Below, one piece after another: positions 54,244 to 63,416 of a DNA stretch of 64,000 nucleotides. Within the stretch, counting starts at the first letter, position 1; each line of letters opens with the position of its first letter. The translations under genes were made by a program, and so were the position numbers. The notes beneath the pieces are model-generated. The model worked only from the letters and a program-made list of their open reading frames with translations, was not told where the DNA came from and searched no databases. This stretch comes from an uncultured Draconibacterium sp. Lineage in GTDB: Bacteria > Bacteroidota > Bacteroidia > Bacteroidales > Prolixibacteraceae. The DNA is taken from positions 2,867,501 to 2,931,500 of the forward strand of contig NZ_OY771647.1 in the NCBI RefSeq assembly GCF_963674925.1, in the 5' to 3' direction.

Positions 54244-54384
54244 GAAGAAAGGCAAAAGTAAAAAAGACAAAGTTGGAAAAGGATTAAGAATTAAGAAGCT
54301 TTGAGACACCAGTTACGAGGCTGGGATTCAATCTTCGATCAATCTAATTCAATCTCTTTTCAGTCAGAAAATTATAAATAGAAA

Positions 54385-55659
54385 ATGAAAACAAAAGCAG
54401 TTCGATTATACGGTAAAAAAGACCTTCGGGTAGAGGAGTTTGAATTACCACAAATTAGTGATGATGAAATTTTGGCCAAAGTGGTAACCGACAGCCTGTG
54501 CATGTCAAGTTACAAAGCAGCCAACCAGGCAAGTGATCACAAACGTATTCCGGATGATATTGCTGAGAATCCGATTATGATCGGTCATGAGTTTGCCGGT
54601 GAGATTGTTGAAGTAGGAGCCAACTGGCAAAGTAAATTTAGGGCAGGACAGAAATTTTCTATTCAGCCGGCAATCTATTATGAAGATGGTCCGGTGGGCG
54701 TGTTGAGTGCTCCGGGTTATTCCTACAAACATATTGGTGGTGATGCTACTTATGTGATCATCCCAAAAGATGTGTTGGTGCAGGATTGTTTGCTGGCCTA
54801 TGAAGGACCGGGTTATTACCCTGCATCGCTTGCCGAGCCGTTAAGCTGTGTTATTGGTGCTATGCATGCCAATTACCACACCACTGCCGGTAGCTACGTG
54901 CACAAAATGGAAATTGTTGACGGTGGAAAAATGGCGATTCTCGCCGGTGTTGGTCCGATGGGACTGGCAGCTATCAATTATGTTTTGCGCCGCGAAGACA
55001 GAAAACCTTCGTTAATGGTGGTGACTGATATCGATCAGACAAGATTGGACCGTGCTGCTGAACTTTACACCGTTGAGTTTGCAAAAGAGCGTGGCATTGA
55101 ATTGAAATACATCAATACCGCAGAAATGGCTGATCCTGTGGCCGGGTTAAAAGAACTGACAGGAGGTAGCGGTTACGACGATGTATTTGTTTTTGCTCCG
55201 GTTGCTCCGGTTGTTGAGCAGGGCGATGCAATCCTTGGTTTCGACGGTTGTCTGAACTTTTTTGCAGGACCATCGAACACGGAGTTCACGGCAAAAATGA
55301 ATTTCTACAACGTACATTACGCTTACACACATATTGTTGGAACGTCTGGTGGTAACACCGATGATATGAAAGAAGCGTTGGAAATTATGACCGCAGGACT
55401 TGATCCGGCAGGTTTGGTAACCCACATTGGTGGTTTAAATGCAGTGCCCGAAGCCACTTTGAATCTGCCAAATATTCCGGGAGGTAAAAAATTGATTTAT
55501 ACCCATTTTGATTTCCCACTTACAGCAATTGCTGAATTCGAGGAAAAGGGAAAAGAAAATCCGGTGTATGCAGAACTAGACAAACTTTGCAAAAAGTATA
55601 TGGGATTGTGGAATGTGGAAGCCGAAGCCTATTTATTGGAAAATGGCGATAAATTATAG
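54385..55659 (+). CDS. zinc-binding alcohol dehydrogenase, L-sorbose-1-phosphate dehydrogenase-like
   Basis: 424 residues, longer than typical MDRs. GroES-like N-terminal part with catalytic Zn ligand Cys in VTDSLCMSSYKAA and MIGHEFAGEIVEVG. A Rossmann part with VGPMGLAAINYVL and VVTDIDQTRLDRAAELY. TSGGNTDDMKEALEIM and GLVTHIGGL are family-like. Resembles SorE-type L-sorbose-1-phosphate reductases and sugar-phosphate dehydrogenases, but the substrate is unproven. Last gene of the GntR-linked group; 141 bases separate it from the aldolase. Confidence 0.88.
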   Translation: MKTKAVRLYGKKDLRVEEFELPQISDDEILAKVVTDSLCMSSYKAANQASDHKRIPDDIAENPIMIGHEFAGEIVEVGANWQSKFRAGQKFSIQPAIYYEDGPVGVLSAPGYSYKHIGGDATYVIIPKDVLVQDCLLAYEGPGYYPASLAEPLSCVIGAMHANYHTTAGSYVHKMEIVDGGKMAILAGVGPMGLAAINYVLRREDRKPSLMVVTDIDQTRLDRAAELYTVEFAKERGIELKYINTAEMADPVAGLKELTGGSGYDDVFVFAPVAPVVEQGDAILGFDGCLNFFAGPSNTEFTAKMNFYNVHYAYTHIVGTSGGNTDDMKEALEIMTAGLDPAGLVTHIGGLNAVPEATLNLPNIPGGKKLIYTHFDFPLTAIAEFEEKGKENPVYAELDKLCKKYMGLWNVEAEAYLLENGDKL

Positions 55660-55698
55660 AGTTTAATTGCTGATTGGTGTGTTGACATCGAACGGGTG

Positions 55699-55887
55699 TT
55701 AGATATAAACTTGAAAATAAACGTACACTACAGCAGCGAGGTTGCGGCCTGCTTGCTGGTACAGAAAAAAAGATAGATTAGCGAAGTGATTTACATGGTC
55801 GGATTTACCAGCCCGTCGTATTTTAGTCGTTGTTTTAAAGATTTTTACGGATGTACTCCAAAAGAGTACATTGAAAGGAATACCTGA
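55699..55887 (+). pseudogene. remnant of an AraC-type C-terminal HTH (decayed regulator)
   Basis: In one frame ISEVIYMVGFTSPSYFSRCF continues to KDFYGCTPKEYIERNT with a TGA at 55885-55887. An in-frame TAG at 55774-55776 interrupts LLVQKKR*ISEV. About 60 residues of an AraC/hybrid-two-component regulator HTH survive, and the rest is absent from the window. It lies upstream of the GH43-GH2 pair, where such regulators commonly sit. Confidence 0.75.
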
Positions 55888-55976
55888 TAAAGCGGGTAAA
55901 ACAGCATGAGAAGTAGTATATCGATTATGTACAATTTTACGTTGAATTTATGCCACTGATTGCCAAAACCAACTGA

Positions 55977-55984
55977 TACTTTTG
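55977..55984 (+). promoter_or_regulatory. -7 promoter box TACTTTTG for GH43-GH2
   Basis: Exact TAnnTTTG match 50 bases ahead of the GH43 start codon. No clear -33 partner at the ideal spacing. Confidence 0.5.
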
Positions 55985-56033
55985 CTTCACTTTAAAATTA
56001 GAATAGAATCAATAAAGCAAAATAACCGTTATC

Positions 56034-57218
56034 ATGAAACCAAAATCAAACCAACATTTTCCTATTCTCTTTACTTTGCTTTGCGCCACTTTAATGATTG
56101 CATTTATAGGGTGCAACCCGAAAAAAGAAGTGCCGCAGGTTTTTCAAAGTTTTTACCCGGGGCAAGCCTGGCCCGATGCCGACAGTGTGCACATAAACGC
56201 CCACGGAGGTGGAATTTTGTACTACAATAACACCTATTATTGGTTTGGCGAATACAAAAGCGAAAATACCAGTTCTGCCCGGGTGGGAGTGAATTGTTAT
56301 TCCTCAAAGGATTTATACAACTGGAAACCTGAAGGTGTTGTGCTGCCCGTGAGCGATAGTGTTGGAAGCGATATTGAGACCGGTTGTGTAATGGAGCGTC
56401 CAAAGGTTATTTACAACGCCAAAACGCAACAATTTGTATTGTATTTTCACCTCGAGCTGAAAGGAAAGGGCTACAGCGCTGCGCGTGTTGGTATTGCGGT
56501 TAGCAACAATGTTACCGGGCCTTACACTTATCTGCGTTCATTGCGACCGAATGCAGAAGTTTGGCCACAAAACATGAATGAAGAGCAGAAAAACAGCAGT
56601 GTAACTATGGCTGATTTTTCGGAATGGTGGACCGATGAATGGATGCAGGCTGTGCATGATGGATTATTTATCCGACGTGATTTTGATGGCGGGCAGATGT
56701 CGCGCGACATGACACTTTTTGTTGACGATGACGGGAAAGCCTATCATATCTATGCATCGGAAGAAAACCTGACACTGCACATTGCCGAACTAAGCGATGA
56801 TTATTTGAGATACACCGGAAAATACATCCGTGTTGCACCCGGCGGACACAACGAAGCGCCTGCCATTTTCAAAAAAGACGGAAAGTATTTTATGATTACC
56901 TCGGGTTGTACAGGTTGGGATCCGAATGCGGCCCGAATGTTTACCTCCGAATCGATTTGGGGCCCCTGGGAACAACATCCAAATCCTTGTGTTGGGGAGG
57001 AAGCCGATTTGACTTTCCACTCACAAAGCACATACATTTTACCTGTGGACGGGAAAGACGATGCTTTTATTTTTATGGCCGATCGCTGGACACCAAAAAA
57101 GCCCATCGAAGCAAGTTACATTTGGTTGCCCATTCAATTTGAAAACGGATTGCCCGTATTAAAATGGATGGATCAGTGGAACCTCAGCATTTTTGACGAA
57201 ATAAACGAATTACAATAA
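56034..57218 (+). CDS. glycoside hydrolase family 43 lipoprotein
   Basis: 394 residues. Type II signal peptide (LLCATLMIAFIGC, lipid Cys about 27). Five-bladed beta-propeller about 40-350: INAHGGGILYYNNTYYWFGEYKSE, MERPKVIYNAKTQQFVLYFH, SRDMTLFVDDDGKAYHIYAS, HNEAPAIFKKDGKYFMITSG, WDPNAARMFTS. The usual base-Asp motif DPS is replaced by AHGGGI, as in the GH43_24/34-type beta-galactosidases acting on arabinogalactans; subfamily is by motif only. The next gene starts 9 bases later, likely one transcript. Surface or periplasmic location via the lipid anchor. Confidence 0.88.
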   Translation: MKPKSNQHFPILFTLLCATLMIAFIGCNPKKEVPQVFQSFYPGQAWPDADSVHINAHGGGILYYNNTYYWFGEYKSENTSSARVGVNCYSSKDLYNWKPEGVVLPVSDSVGSDIETGCVMERPKVIYNAKTQQFVLYFHLELKGKGYSAARVGIAVSNNVTGPYTYLRSLRPNAEVWPQNMNEEQKNSSVTMADFSEWWTDEWMQAVHDGLFIRRDFDGGQMSRDMTLFVDDDGKAYHIYASEENLTLHIAELSDDYLRYTGKYIRVAPGGHNEAPAIFKKDGKYFMITSGCTGWDPNAARMFTSESIWGPWEQHPNPCVGEEADLTFHSQSTYILPVDGKDDAFIFMADRWTPKKPIEASYIWLPIQFENGLPVLKWMDQWNLSIFDEINELQ

Positions 57219-57227
57219 AACGAAAAA

Positions 57228-59024
57228 ATGAAAAAATTGGCAGTATTTGTATTGCTCCTGTTACCATTTATTGGTTTGGCGCAGGAACCTTTAATTCAAA
57301 ACGTATATGGCAGAAGTCATTTTACGCTTAATGGTAGCTGGAACTATATTATCGATCCGTTTGATAATGGTTATTACGATTATCGACTGAACGAAAATCC
57401 AAATGGTTTTTTTAAAAACAGGAAGGCAAAAGATAAAGGCGACTTAGTTGAGTACAATTTTGATACTTCTCCGTTGATGGTAATCCCTTCTGATTGGAAT
57501 ACAAAAAACGAACAGCTGTTTTTTTACGAAGGCAGCGTGTGGTTTAAAAAAGATTTCAACTACGTTAAAAAGGCCGGACAAAAGACCTTTGTATACTTTG
57601 GTGCGGTAAACTACGATGCAAAAGTGTACTTAAACGGAGAGAAGATAGGAGAGCACATTGGTGGATATACGCCGTTTAATTTTGATATAACCAACAAGGT
57701 AAAAGATGGCGAAAACTTTTTGATTGTACGTGTAAATAATGAGCGTATTCCCGAAGGAGTTCCAACAGTTAATGCCGACTGGTGGAATTATGGCGGTATT
57801 ACCCGCGAGGTGCTGATCGCAGATGTTCCGGAGGTGTTTGTGGAAGACTATCTTGTTCAGCTCGAAAAAGGGAAGTACGATCGTATAGCTGGGAATGTAA
57901 AACTCAATGAAAAAGTTAAAGGGAAAGAGGTTATACTTACTATCTCGGAACTGAATATTGAAGAGAAACTTACAACAGATGAAAACGGATATGCCGCATT
58001 TTCAATAAAAGCAAAGCCTGAACTTTGGAGCCCTGAGAATCCAAAACTTTATGAAGTGGTTCTTACTGCAAACGGTGAAGAGGTAAAAGATCAGATAGGT
58101 TTTAAAAATATTGAAACGCGCGGGAAAGCAATTTACCTTAACGACGAGCAAGTTTTTTTGCGTGGAATTTGTATTCATGAAGAAGCGCCTTACCGCCAGG
58201 GAAGAGCCTGGAATGCCGACGATGCAAAAGTATTATTGGGCTGGGCCAAAGATCTGGGCTGTAATTTTGTACGTTTAGCCCACTATCCGCATAACGAATA
58301 TATGGTTCGCGAAGCCGAAAAAATGGGAATTATGGTGTGGTCTGAAATTCCTGTTTACTGGACAATTCACTGGGGAAATGAAGCAACTTATGCCAACGCA
58401 CAACGTCAGCTTTCGGATATGATCGACCGCGATAAAAACCGCTGTGCCATTTCTGTTTGGTCTATTGCCAATGAAACTCCGCACAGCGAAGCACGCGATG
58501 TATTTCTCGGTAAACTGGCTTCGTTTGCGCGTGAAAAAGATAATACCCGCCTGATTAGTATGGCGATGGAAGTTACCGGTCAGGGTAATAACCTGAGCAA
58601 GGTTGAAGACAATATGAATAAGTATGTCGACATCATAAGTTTTAACAGCTACCACGGATGGTATGGAGGAACAATCGAGGATCTGGCAAAACGGGAATGG
58701 GAAATTCCTTACGATAAACCATTTTTTATCAGCGAATTTGGTGCAGGAGCCCTGCAGGGAAAGCATGGCGATAACGACGAAAAGTGGACGGAAGAGTACC
58801 AGGCACGTTTATATAAAGAAACGCTTGCGATGTTTAACAAGGTAGACGGTTTTGCCGGAACCAGCCCATGGATTTTAGTTGACTTTTATTCGCCACGCCG
58901 CCAGCTAAACGGTATTCAGGATTTTCTTAACCGCAAAGGACTCATCTCGAATAACGGTGTAAAAAAGAAAGCATATTTCGAATTACAGGATTTTTATAAA
59001 AAGAAAGCAGCAGAATACAAATAA
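57228..59024 (+). CDS. GH2 beta-glucuronidase (secreted)
   Basis: 598 residues. Signal peptide MKKLAVFVLLLLPFIGLA, mature start QEPLI. Sugar-binding jelly roll about 28-190 (VWFKKDF, WWNYGGITREVLIA), Ig-like domain about 195-290, and TIM barrel about 295-598. Acid/base Glu416 in SIANETPHS and nucleophile Glu503 in FISEFGAG. The NRK at 568-570 is the NxK motif that contacts the glucuronate carboxylate in beta-glucuronidases, which favours glucuronidase over galactosidase. Works with the GH43 enzyme on uronic-acid-bearing side chains. Confidence 0.9.
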   Translation: MKKLAVFVLLLLPFIGLAQEPLIQNVYGRSHFTLNGSWNYIIDPFDNGYYDYRLNENPNGFFKNRKAKDKGDLVEYNFDTSPLMVIPSDWNTKNEQLFFYEGSVWFKKDFNYVKKAGQKTFVYFGAVNYDAKVYLNGEKIGEHIGGYTPFNFDITNKVKDGENFLIVRVNNERIPEGVPTVNADWWNYGGITREVLIADVPEVFVEDYLVQLEKGKYDRIAGNVKLNEKVKGKEVILTISELNIEEKLTTDENGYAAFSIKAKPELWSPENPKLYEVVLTANGEEVKDQIGFKNIETRGKAIYLNDEQVFLRGICIHEEAPYRQGRAWNADDAKVLLGWAKDLGCNFVRLAHYPHNEYMVREAEKMGIMVWSEIPVYWTIHWGNEATYANAQRQLSDMIDRDKNRCAISVWSIANETPHSEARDVFLGKLASFAREKDNTRLISMAMEVTGQGNNLSKVEDNMNKYVDIISFNSYHGWYGGTIEDLAKREWEIPYDKPFFISEFGAGALQGKHGDNDEKWTEEYQARLYKETLAMFNKVDGFAGTSPWILVDFYSPRRQLNGIQDFLNRKGLISNNGVKKKAYFELQDFYKKKAAEYK

Positions 59025-59045
59025 ATTGATATTGAGTGTTTGAAA

Positions 59046-59076
59046 GCAGCAGCAGGAATTTCTTGCTGCTGTTTTA
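59046..59076 (+). terminator. intrinsic terminator
   Basis: AGCAGCAGGAA and TTCTTGCTGCT-type arms, then GTTTTATTT. Lies between convergent GH2 and AraC genes; T-rich mainly on the plus strand. Confidence 0.8.
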
Positions 59077-59077
59077 T

Positions 59078-59989
59078 TTATGTACTCATCCCAAATTCCT
59101 TTTTATACCGCGCCGGAGAAATTCCGGTACTTTGTTTAAAGATCCGGGAAAAATGGTAGCGATCGGCAAAACCTGTTTTTAGTGCAACTTCATCAATACT
59201 TAAGTTCGAATGATGAAGTATGATACATGCGCTGTCAATGCGTTTGTTACGCACATATTTCTGAACCGAAACTCCTACTTCATTCGAAAAAAGACGGATA
59301 AACGCGTTGGTTGCCATTTTGGCTTTTTCGGCTAAAGTTGGATTGCTTAAATCATTCGCTATATTTTCCTCAATGAATCGTAAGCATTTGATAATCCGAT
59401 GGTCGTTTGATATTAAATCCCAGTTTGATTCCGGTAATTCGGTGAGTAAATCGGCAATTAAAGACTTTATCGCTAAACTTAAATGAAAACTGAAAAATTT
59501 GTTATCGTGATTTAGGTGGTTTTTAACCAACTGAAGTTTCGAATGGAGGTGGTCAGTTAGTTTAAACCTAAAAATACCGGGAGAAAAGTTGTCGTAGGGA
59601 ATGCCAATATTAAAATGAATAAAAAAATGTAAAAGACTTGGTTTTGAAGACGCTGAATTGTGCTCAGAATTCAGGTTTACCGGTCCTCCTTTCATATTAT
59701 ATCCGGTTTCAGGTATTTCATAATCGTACAGGCGAGTTGCATAAGATGTATTCGGAGGAATCAAGATTATTGTGTCAGGCGATAATTCATATTCAGTACT
59801 ATTATAAACAATTTTAGCTCCTTCGTAACTGTTGTGGTAAACACGCCAATAAGGAAACGAAAGCTCTGAATGCTCCCACTGCTCAAGCCACCAGTGTCGA
59901 CAGCAAAGTAACTGTATGTTATAGCTTGGAAAAAACTGAACAACATCAGAAGGATCACCTTTTTCCGGCTTGTTTTTAAGAATTACCAT
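59078..59989 (-). CDS. AraC-family regulator
   Basis: 303 residues from MVILKNKPEKG at 59989. A start at 60016 is in frame, but would lie at or before the transcription start set by the -7 box at 60014-60021. N-terminal cupin-like sensor (about 20-140: WRVYHNSYEGAKIVYNSTEYEL, TIILIPPNTSYATRLYD). C-terminal HTH pair about 200-300 (LAEKAKMATNAFIRLFSNEVG, IDEVALKTGFADRYHFSRIF). Divergent from fucI, so probably senses L-fucose or a derivative; that is an inference from position. Confidence 0.86.
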   Translation of the reverse strand: MVILKNKPEKGDPSDVVQFFPSYNIQLLCCRHWWLEQWEHSELSFPYWRVYHNSYEGAKIVYNSTEYELSPDTIILIPPNTSYATRLYDYEIPETGYNMKGGPVNLNSEHNSASSKPSLLHFFIHFNIGIPYDNFSPGIFRFKLTDHLHSKLQLVKNHLNHDNKFFSFHLSLAIKSLIADLLTELPESNWDLISNDHRIIKCLRFIEENIANDLSNPTLAEKAKMATNAFIRLFSNEVGVSVQKYVRNKRIDSACIILHHSNLSIDEVALKTGFADRYHFSRIFKQSTGISPARYKKEFGMST

Positions 59990-60013
59990 AAGTCCTGATG
60001 TTAGAATTAGATA

Positions 60014-60021
60014 CAAATGTA
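60014..60021 (-). promoter_or_regulatory. -7 promoter box TACATTTG for the AraC gene
   Basis: Exact TAnnTTTG on the minus strand, 24 bases ahead of the codon at 59989. Determines the start choice. Confidence 0.6.
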
Positions 60022-60112
60022 GTAAAAATAGTCATTGCTATTAGGGCGCTATAGTGGTACCTTGTGGTCGCTAAATAAATACGATAAACTTTAAAAATCT
60101 AAATAAACAATT

Positions 60113-61900
60113 ATGGCGAACAGACTAATTGGCGACTTGCCAAAAGTGGGTATCCGACCCGTTATCGACGGGCGTGAGCGTGGTGTGCGCGAATCGCTTG
60201 AAAAACAAGTGATGGATCTTGCAAAAGCTGCTGCAGCTTACATCAGCGAACAATTAAAATTTCCGAGCGGCGAAACAGTAGAATGTGTTATTGCCGATAC
60301 TTGTATTGGTGGTGTAGCCGAAGCTGCCCTATGTGCCGAAAAATTCAGGAAAGAAGGTGTTGGCGTTTCATTAACCGTTACGCCATGTTGGTGTTACGGC
60401 ACTGAGGTGATGGACACCGACCCACTGTTGCCAAAAGCCGTTTGGGGTTTTAACGGCACCGAACGTCCTGGGGCTGTTTATTTGGCTGCAGCTTTAGCCG
60501 GATACACACAAAAAGGATTACCAACCTTTGGGATTTATGGTCGCGATGTACAGGATGCCGGCGATACAACAATTCCTGAAGATGTAAAAGAAAAGTTATT
60601 GCGTTTCGTAAAATCAGGTCTTGCAGTGGCTCAGATGAAAGGTAAATCGTATCTGTCGATCGGATACAGTTCGATGGGAATTGCAGGTTCGATGGTGGAT
60701 TCTTCGTTCTTTCAGAAATATTTGGGAATTCGTACTGAGTTTGTGGAGTCGGTTGAAATTCTGAGAAGAATTGACGAAGGTATCTACGATGAAGAAGAGT
60801 ACCAAAAGGCACTGGCCTGGACAAAAGAAAACTGCAAGGAAGGGATAGACGTAAATAAACCGGAAGATAAGGTAGATGCTGCCCGTAAAGAAGCAGAGTG
60901 GGAGACAGTGTTGAAAATGACATTGATCTGCCGCGATATGATGATTGGTAACGAAAAAGTTATTGCCAAAGGATATCGTGAAGAAGGTTTAGGAAGAAAT
61001 GCAATTCTCGGTGGTTTCCAGGGACAACGCCAGTGGACCGACTATAACCCAAATGCTGATTTTACGGAAGCAATTTTAAACTCATCGTTCGACTGGAACG
61101 GAATTCGTCAGGCTTTTGTTTTTGCTACTGAAAACGACAGTCTGAACGGTGTGTCGATGTTGTTCGGGCATTTGCTCAGTAACACCAGCCAGATTTTTTC
61201 TGATGTACGCACTTACTGGAGTCCGGAAGCGGTAAAACGCGTTTGCGGAGAAGAATTAACAGGTTTGGCCGAAGGTGGAATTATCCACCTGATTAACTCG
61301 GGCTCAACAACGCTTGATGCAACCGCACAGCAACGCGATGCCGAAGGAAATCCGGCAATGAAACCTTTCTGGGAGATTACTGAAGAAGAAGCGCAAAAGT
61401 GTTTGGATAATACACTGTGGCCACAGGCTGAGCGAGGTTATTTCCGTGGAGGAGGTTATTCGTCACAATTTAAAACAGCCGGACAAATGCCGGTTACCAT
61501 GAGCCGTGTGAATCTGGTTGACGGACTGGGGCCGGTGCTTCAAATTGCTGAAGGTTGGACGGTTGAATTGCCTGACGATATTCATAAAGTATTAGATGAA
61601 CGCACCAATCCAACATGGCCAACAACGTGGTTTGTTCCACGCGTAAATGGCGAAGGAGCTTTTAAAGATGTGTACTCGGTAATGGCCAACTGGGGCGCCA
61701 ATCATGGTGCAATCAGTTATGGCCATATTGGTGCCGATTTGATTACACTGGCTTCCATGTTGCGTATTCCGGTGAACATGCATAATGTTGATGAGGATAA
61801 AGTGTTCCGGCCAAGTGCATGGGCGTCGTTTGGCGAAAATAAAGAAGGAGCAGATTTTCGTGCCTGTGAATCGTACGGGCCACTTTACGGTAATAAATAG
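60113..61900 (+). CDS. fucI: L-fucose isomerase
   Basis: 595 residues, the family length. Converts L-fucose to L-fuculose (also acts on D-arabinose). Conserved start KVGIRPVIDGRERGVRESLE, then TPCWCYGTEVMDTDP, WGFNGTERPGAVYLAAALAG, GRDVQDAGDTTIPEDV, IGYSSMGIAGSMVD, GFQGQRQWTDYNPNADF with metal-site residues in VFATENDSLNGVSMLFGH, and a C-terminal NWGANHGAISYGHIGADLI. Mn2+-dependent hexamer, cytoplasmic. The kinase starts 5 bases later. Three GCTAwwAr-like strings in the divergent spacer (60036, 60047, 60070) may be AraC sites. Confidence 0.96.
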   Translation: MANRLIGDLPKVGIRPVIDGRERGVRESLEKQVMDLAKAAAAYISEQLKFPSGETVECVIADTCIGGVAEAALCAEKFRKEGVGVSLTVTPCWCYGTEVMDTDPLLPKAVWGFNGTERPGAVYLAAALAGYTQKGLPTFGIYGRDVQDAGDTTIPEDVKEKLLRFVKSGLAVAQMKGKSYLSIGYSSMGIAGSMVDSSFFQKYLGIRTEFVESVEILRRIDEGIYDEEEYQKALAWTKENCKEGIDVNKPEDKVDAARKEAEWETVLKMTLICRDMMIGNEKVIAKGYREEGLGRNAILGGFQGQRQWTDYNPNADFTEAILNSSFDWNGIRQAFVFATENDSLNGVSMLFGHLLSNTSQIFSDVRTYWSPEAVKRVCGEELTGLAEGGIIHLINSGSTTLDATAQQRDAEGNPAMKPFWEITEEEAQKCLDNTLWPQAERGYFRGGGYSSQFKTAGQMPVTMSRVNLVDGLGPVLQIAEGWTVELPDDIHKVLDERTNPTWPTTWFVPRVNGEGAFKDVYSVMANWGANHGAISYGHIGADLITLASMLRIPVNMHNVDEDKVFRPSAWASFGENKEGADFRACESYGPLYGNK

Positions 61901-61905
61901 AGTTT

Positions 61906-63381
61906 ATGCCTGAAAAGGATTTAGCAATAGTATTCGATTGCGGAGCCACAAACCTGCGGGTGATTGCCATGGATGTACATGGTAAAATTGTGGCTTCGGA
62001 ATCGACTGCAAACAATACAAGTCCCGATCCCGAATTTCCGGGTGGTGTAATTTGGGATGTGGAAGAAATGTGGGCAAAGCTTTGTTTGGCCTCGCAAACA
62101 GTAATGGCCGCCATCAACACAAAACGAATTGCCGGCGTAACCGTTACAACTTTTGGTGTTGATGGTGCATTTGTGGACAGTGCTGGCAAAATGCTTTACC
62201 CGGTTATTTCGTGGCAATGTCAGCGTACAACGCCTGTAATGAAAGAGATTGGGAAATATATCGCACTTGAAGAACTGTATGCTGAAGCCGGCACTTTTCC
62301 GTATGCGTTTAATACTATCAATAAATTTATCTGGATAAAGGAAAACAGGCCTGAGGTGATTGAAAACGCGCATCGTTTTTTGTTTATCACCTCGCTGTTT
62401 ATTTATAAGCTGACGAGCGAATTGCGTAATGACGCAACCATGGCCGGCACGTCTATGTTGATGGATATGCAAAAACAGCAAGCTTCGGAGAAGATATTTG
62501 GAGCGCTGGATATTCGTCCTGATATGCTTGGAGCTATTGCGGAATCCGGAGAAAAGGCCGGAGTTGTTCATCAAAAGGCAGAAGCTGAAACGGGGATTCC
62601 AAAAAATGTTCCGGTGTTTTTTGGCGGGCACGATACACAATTTGCAGTGTTTGGCTCGGGAGCCAATGAAAACGAACTGGTGCTAAGCAGCGGAACCTGG
62701 GAAATAATTATGGCGCGCAGTGCCGGTTTTAAATCAACAGAAAAAGAACTGGCAGCACAGTTAACCACTGAAATGGATACAGAGAAGGGATTGTTTAATA
62801 TCGGGCAGAATTATCTGGCATCTGGAATACTGGAGTGGTTTGCCAAAAATTTCTATTCGGAACTAAGCGGTGATGCTTTGTACGCTAAAATGATTTTTGA
62901 TGCGGGTGCAGTTCAACCCGGAGAATCTTCGTTTTGGGTAAATCCTTCGTTTTACGGCGAAGGCGGAGCCAATAATTTTGGTGCAATAAACGGTTTAACG
63001 ATAAATACAAAACGTGGGGAAATATACCGGGCATTTCTTGAAAGCCTGGCGTATCGTTTGCGATTTGGAATAGAAGCGCTGGAAAATGCGGGTGGTTTTA
63101 AAGCTGAAAAAATAATTTGTGTGGGTGGCGGATCAAAAAACTATCTTTGGAATCAATTGCGTGCCGATGTTTGCAATTTACCCATACAATTGGTCGATCA
63201 GAAGGAAACAACCGTTTTGGGAGCCGCTTTATTTGTATTTGCGGGGAGTGGCGTGGCAAAATCGCCCGAAGAAGCCCGGCAGTTGGTGGATTATAATCCT
63301 AAAATTATTGAGCCATCGAAAAATCAAAAACTGTACGGAGAATTGTATCAGGCATTTAAAGAACGCATGCAATACATTTAA
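61906..63381 (+). CDS. FGGY-family kinase, probably L-fuculokinase
   Basis: 491 residues. VFDCGATNLRVIAMD (P loop), TFGVDGAFVDSAGKMLYPVISWQ, sugar-binding TMAGTSMLMDMQKQ, GGHDTQFAVFGSG with catalytic Asp, and IICVGGGSKNYLWNQL (adenine-binding). Sits 5 bases after fucI and 35 before the aldolase, so L-fuculose phosphorylation is the natural reading. Rhamnulose cannot be excluded because the next gene looks like a rhamnulose-1-phosphate aldolase. Confidence 0.88.
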   Translation: MPEKDLAIVFDCGATNLRVIAMDVHGKIVASESTANNTSPDPEFPGGVIWDVEEMWAKLCLASQTVMAAINTKRIAGVTVTTFGVDGAFVDSAGKMLYPVISWQCQRTTPVMKEIGKYIALEELYAEAGTFPYAFNTINKFIWIKENRPEVIENAHRFLFITSLFIYKLTSELRNDATMAGTSMLMDMQKQQASEKIFGALDIRPDMLGAIAESGEKAGVVHQKAEAETGIPKNVPVFFGGHDTQFAVFGSGANENELVLSSGTWEIIMARSAGFKSTEKELAAQLTTEMDTEKGLFNIGQNYLASGILEWFAKNFYSELSGDALYAKMIFDAGAVQPGESSFWVNPSFYGEGGANNFGAINGLTINTKRGEIYRAFLESLAYRLRFGIEALENAGGFKAEKIICVGGGSKNYLWNQLRADVCNLPIQLVDQKETTVLGAALFVFAGSGVAKSPEEARQLVDYNPKIIEPSKNQKLYGELYQAFKERMQYI

Positions 63382-63416
63382 TTGAAGAGTTGAATAACAA
63401 AACTTAATTATTAATT

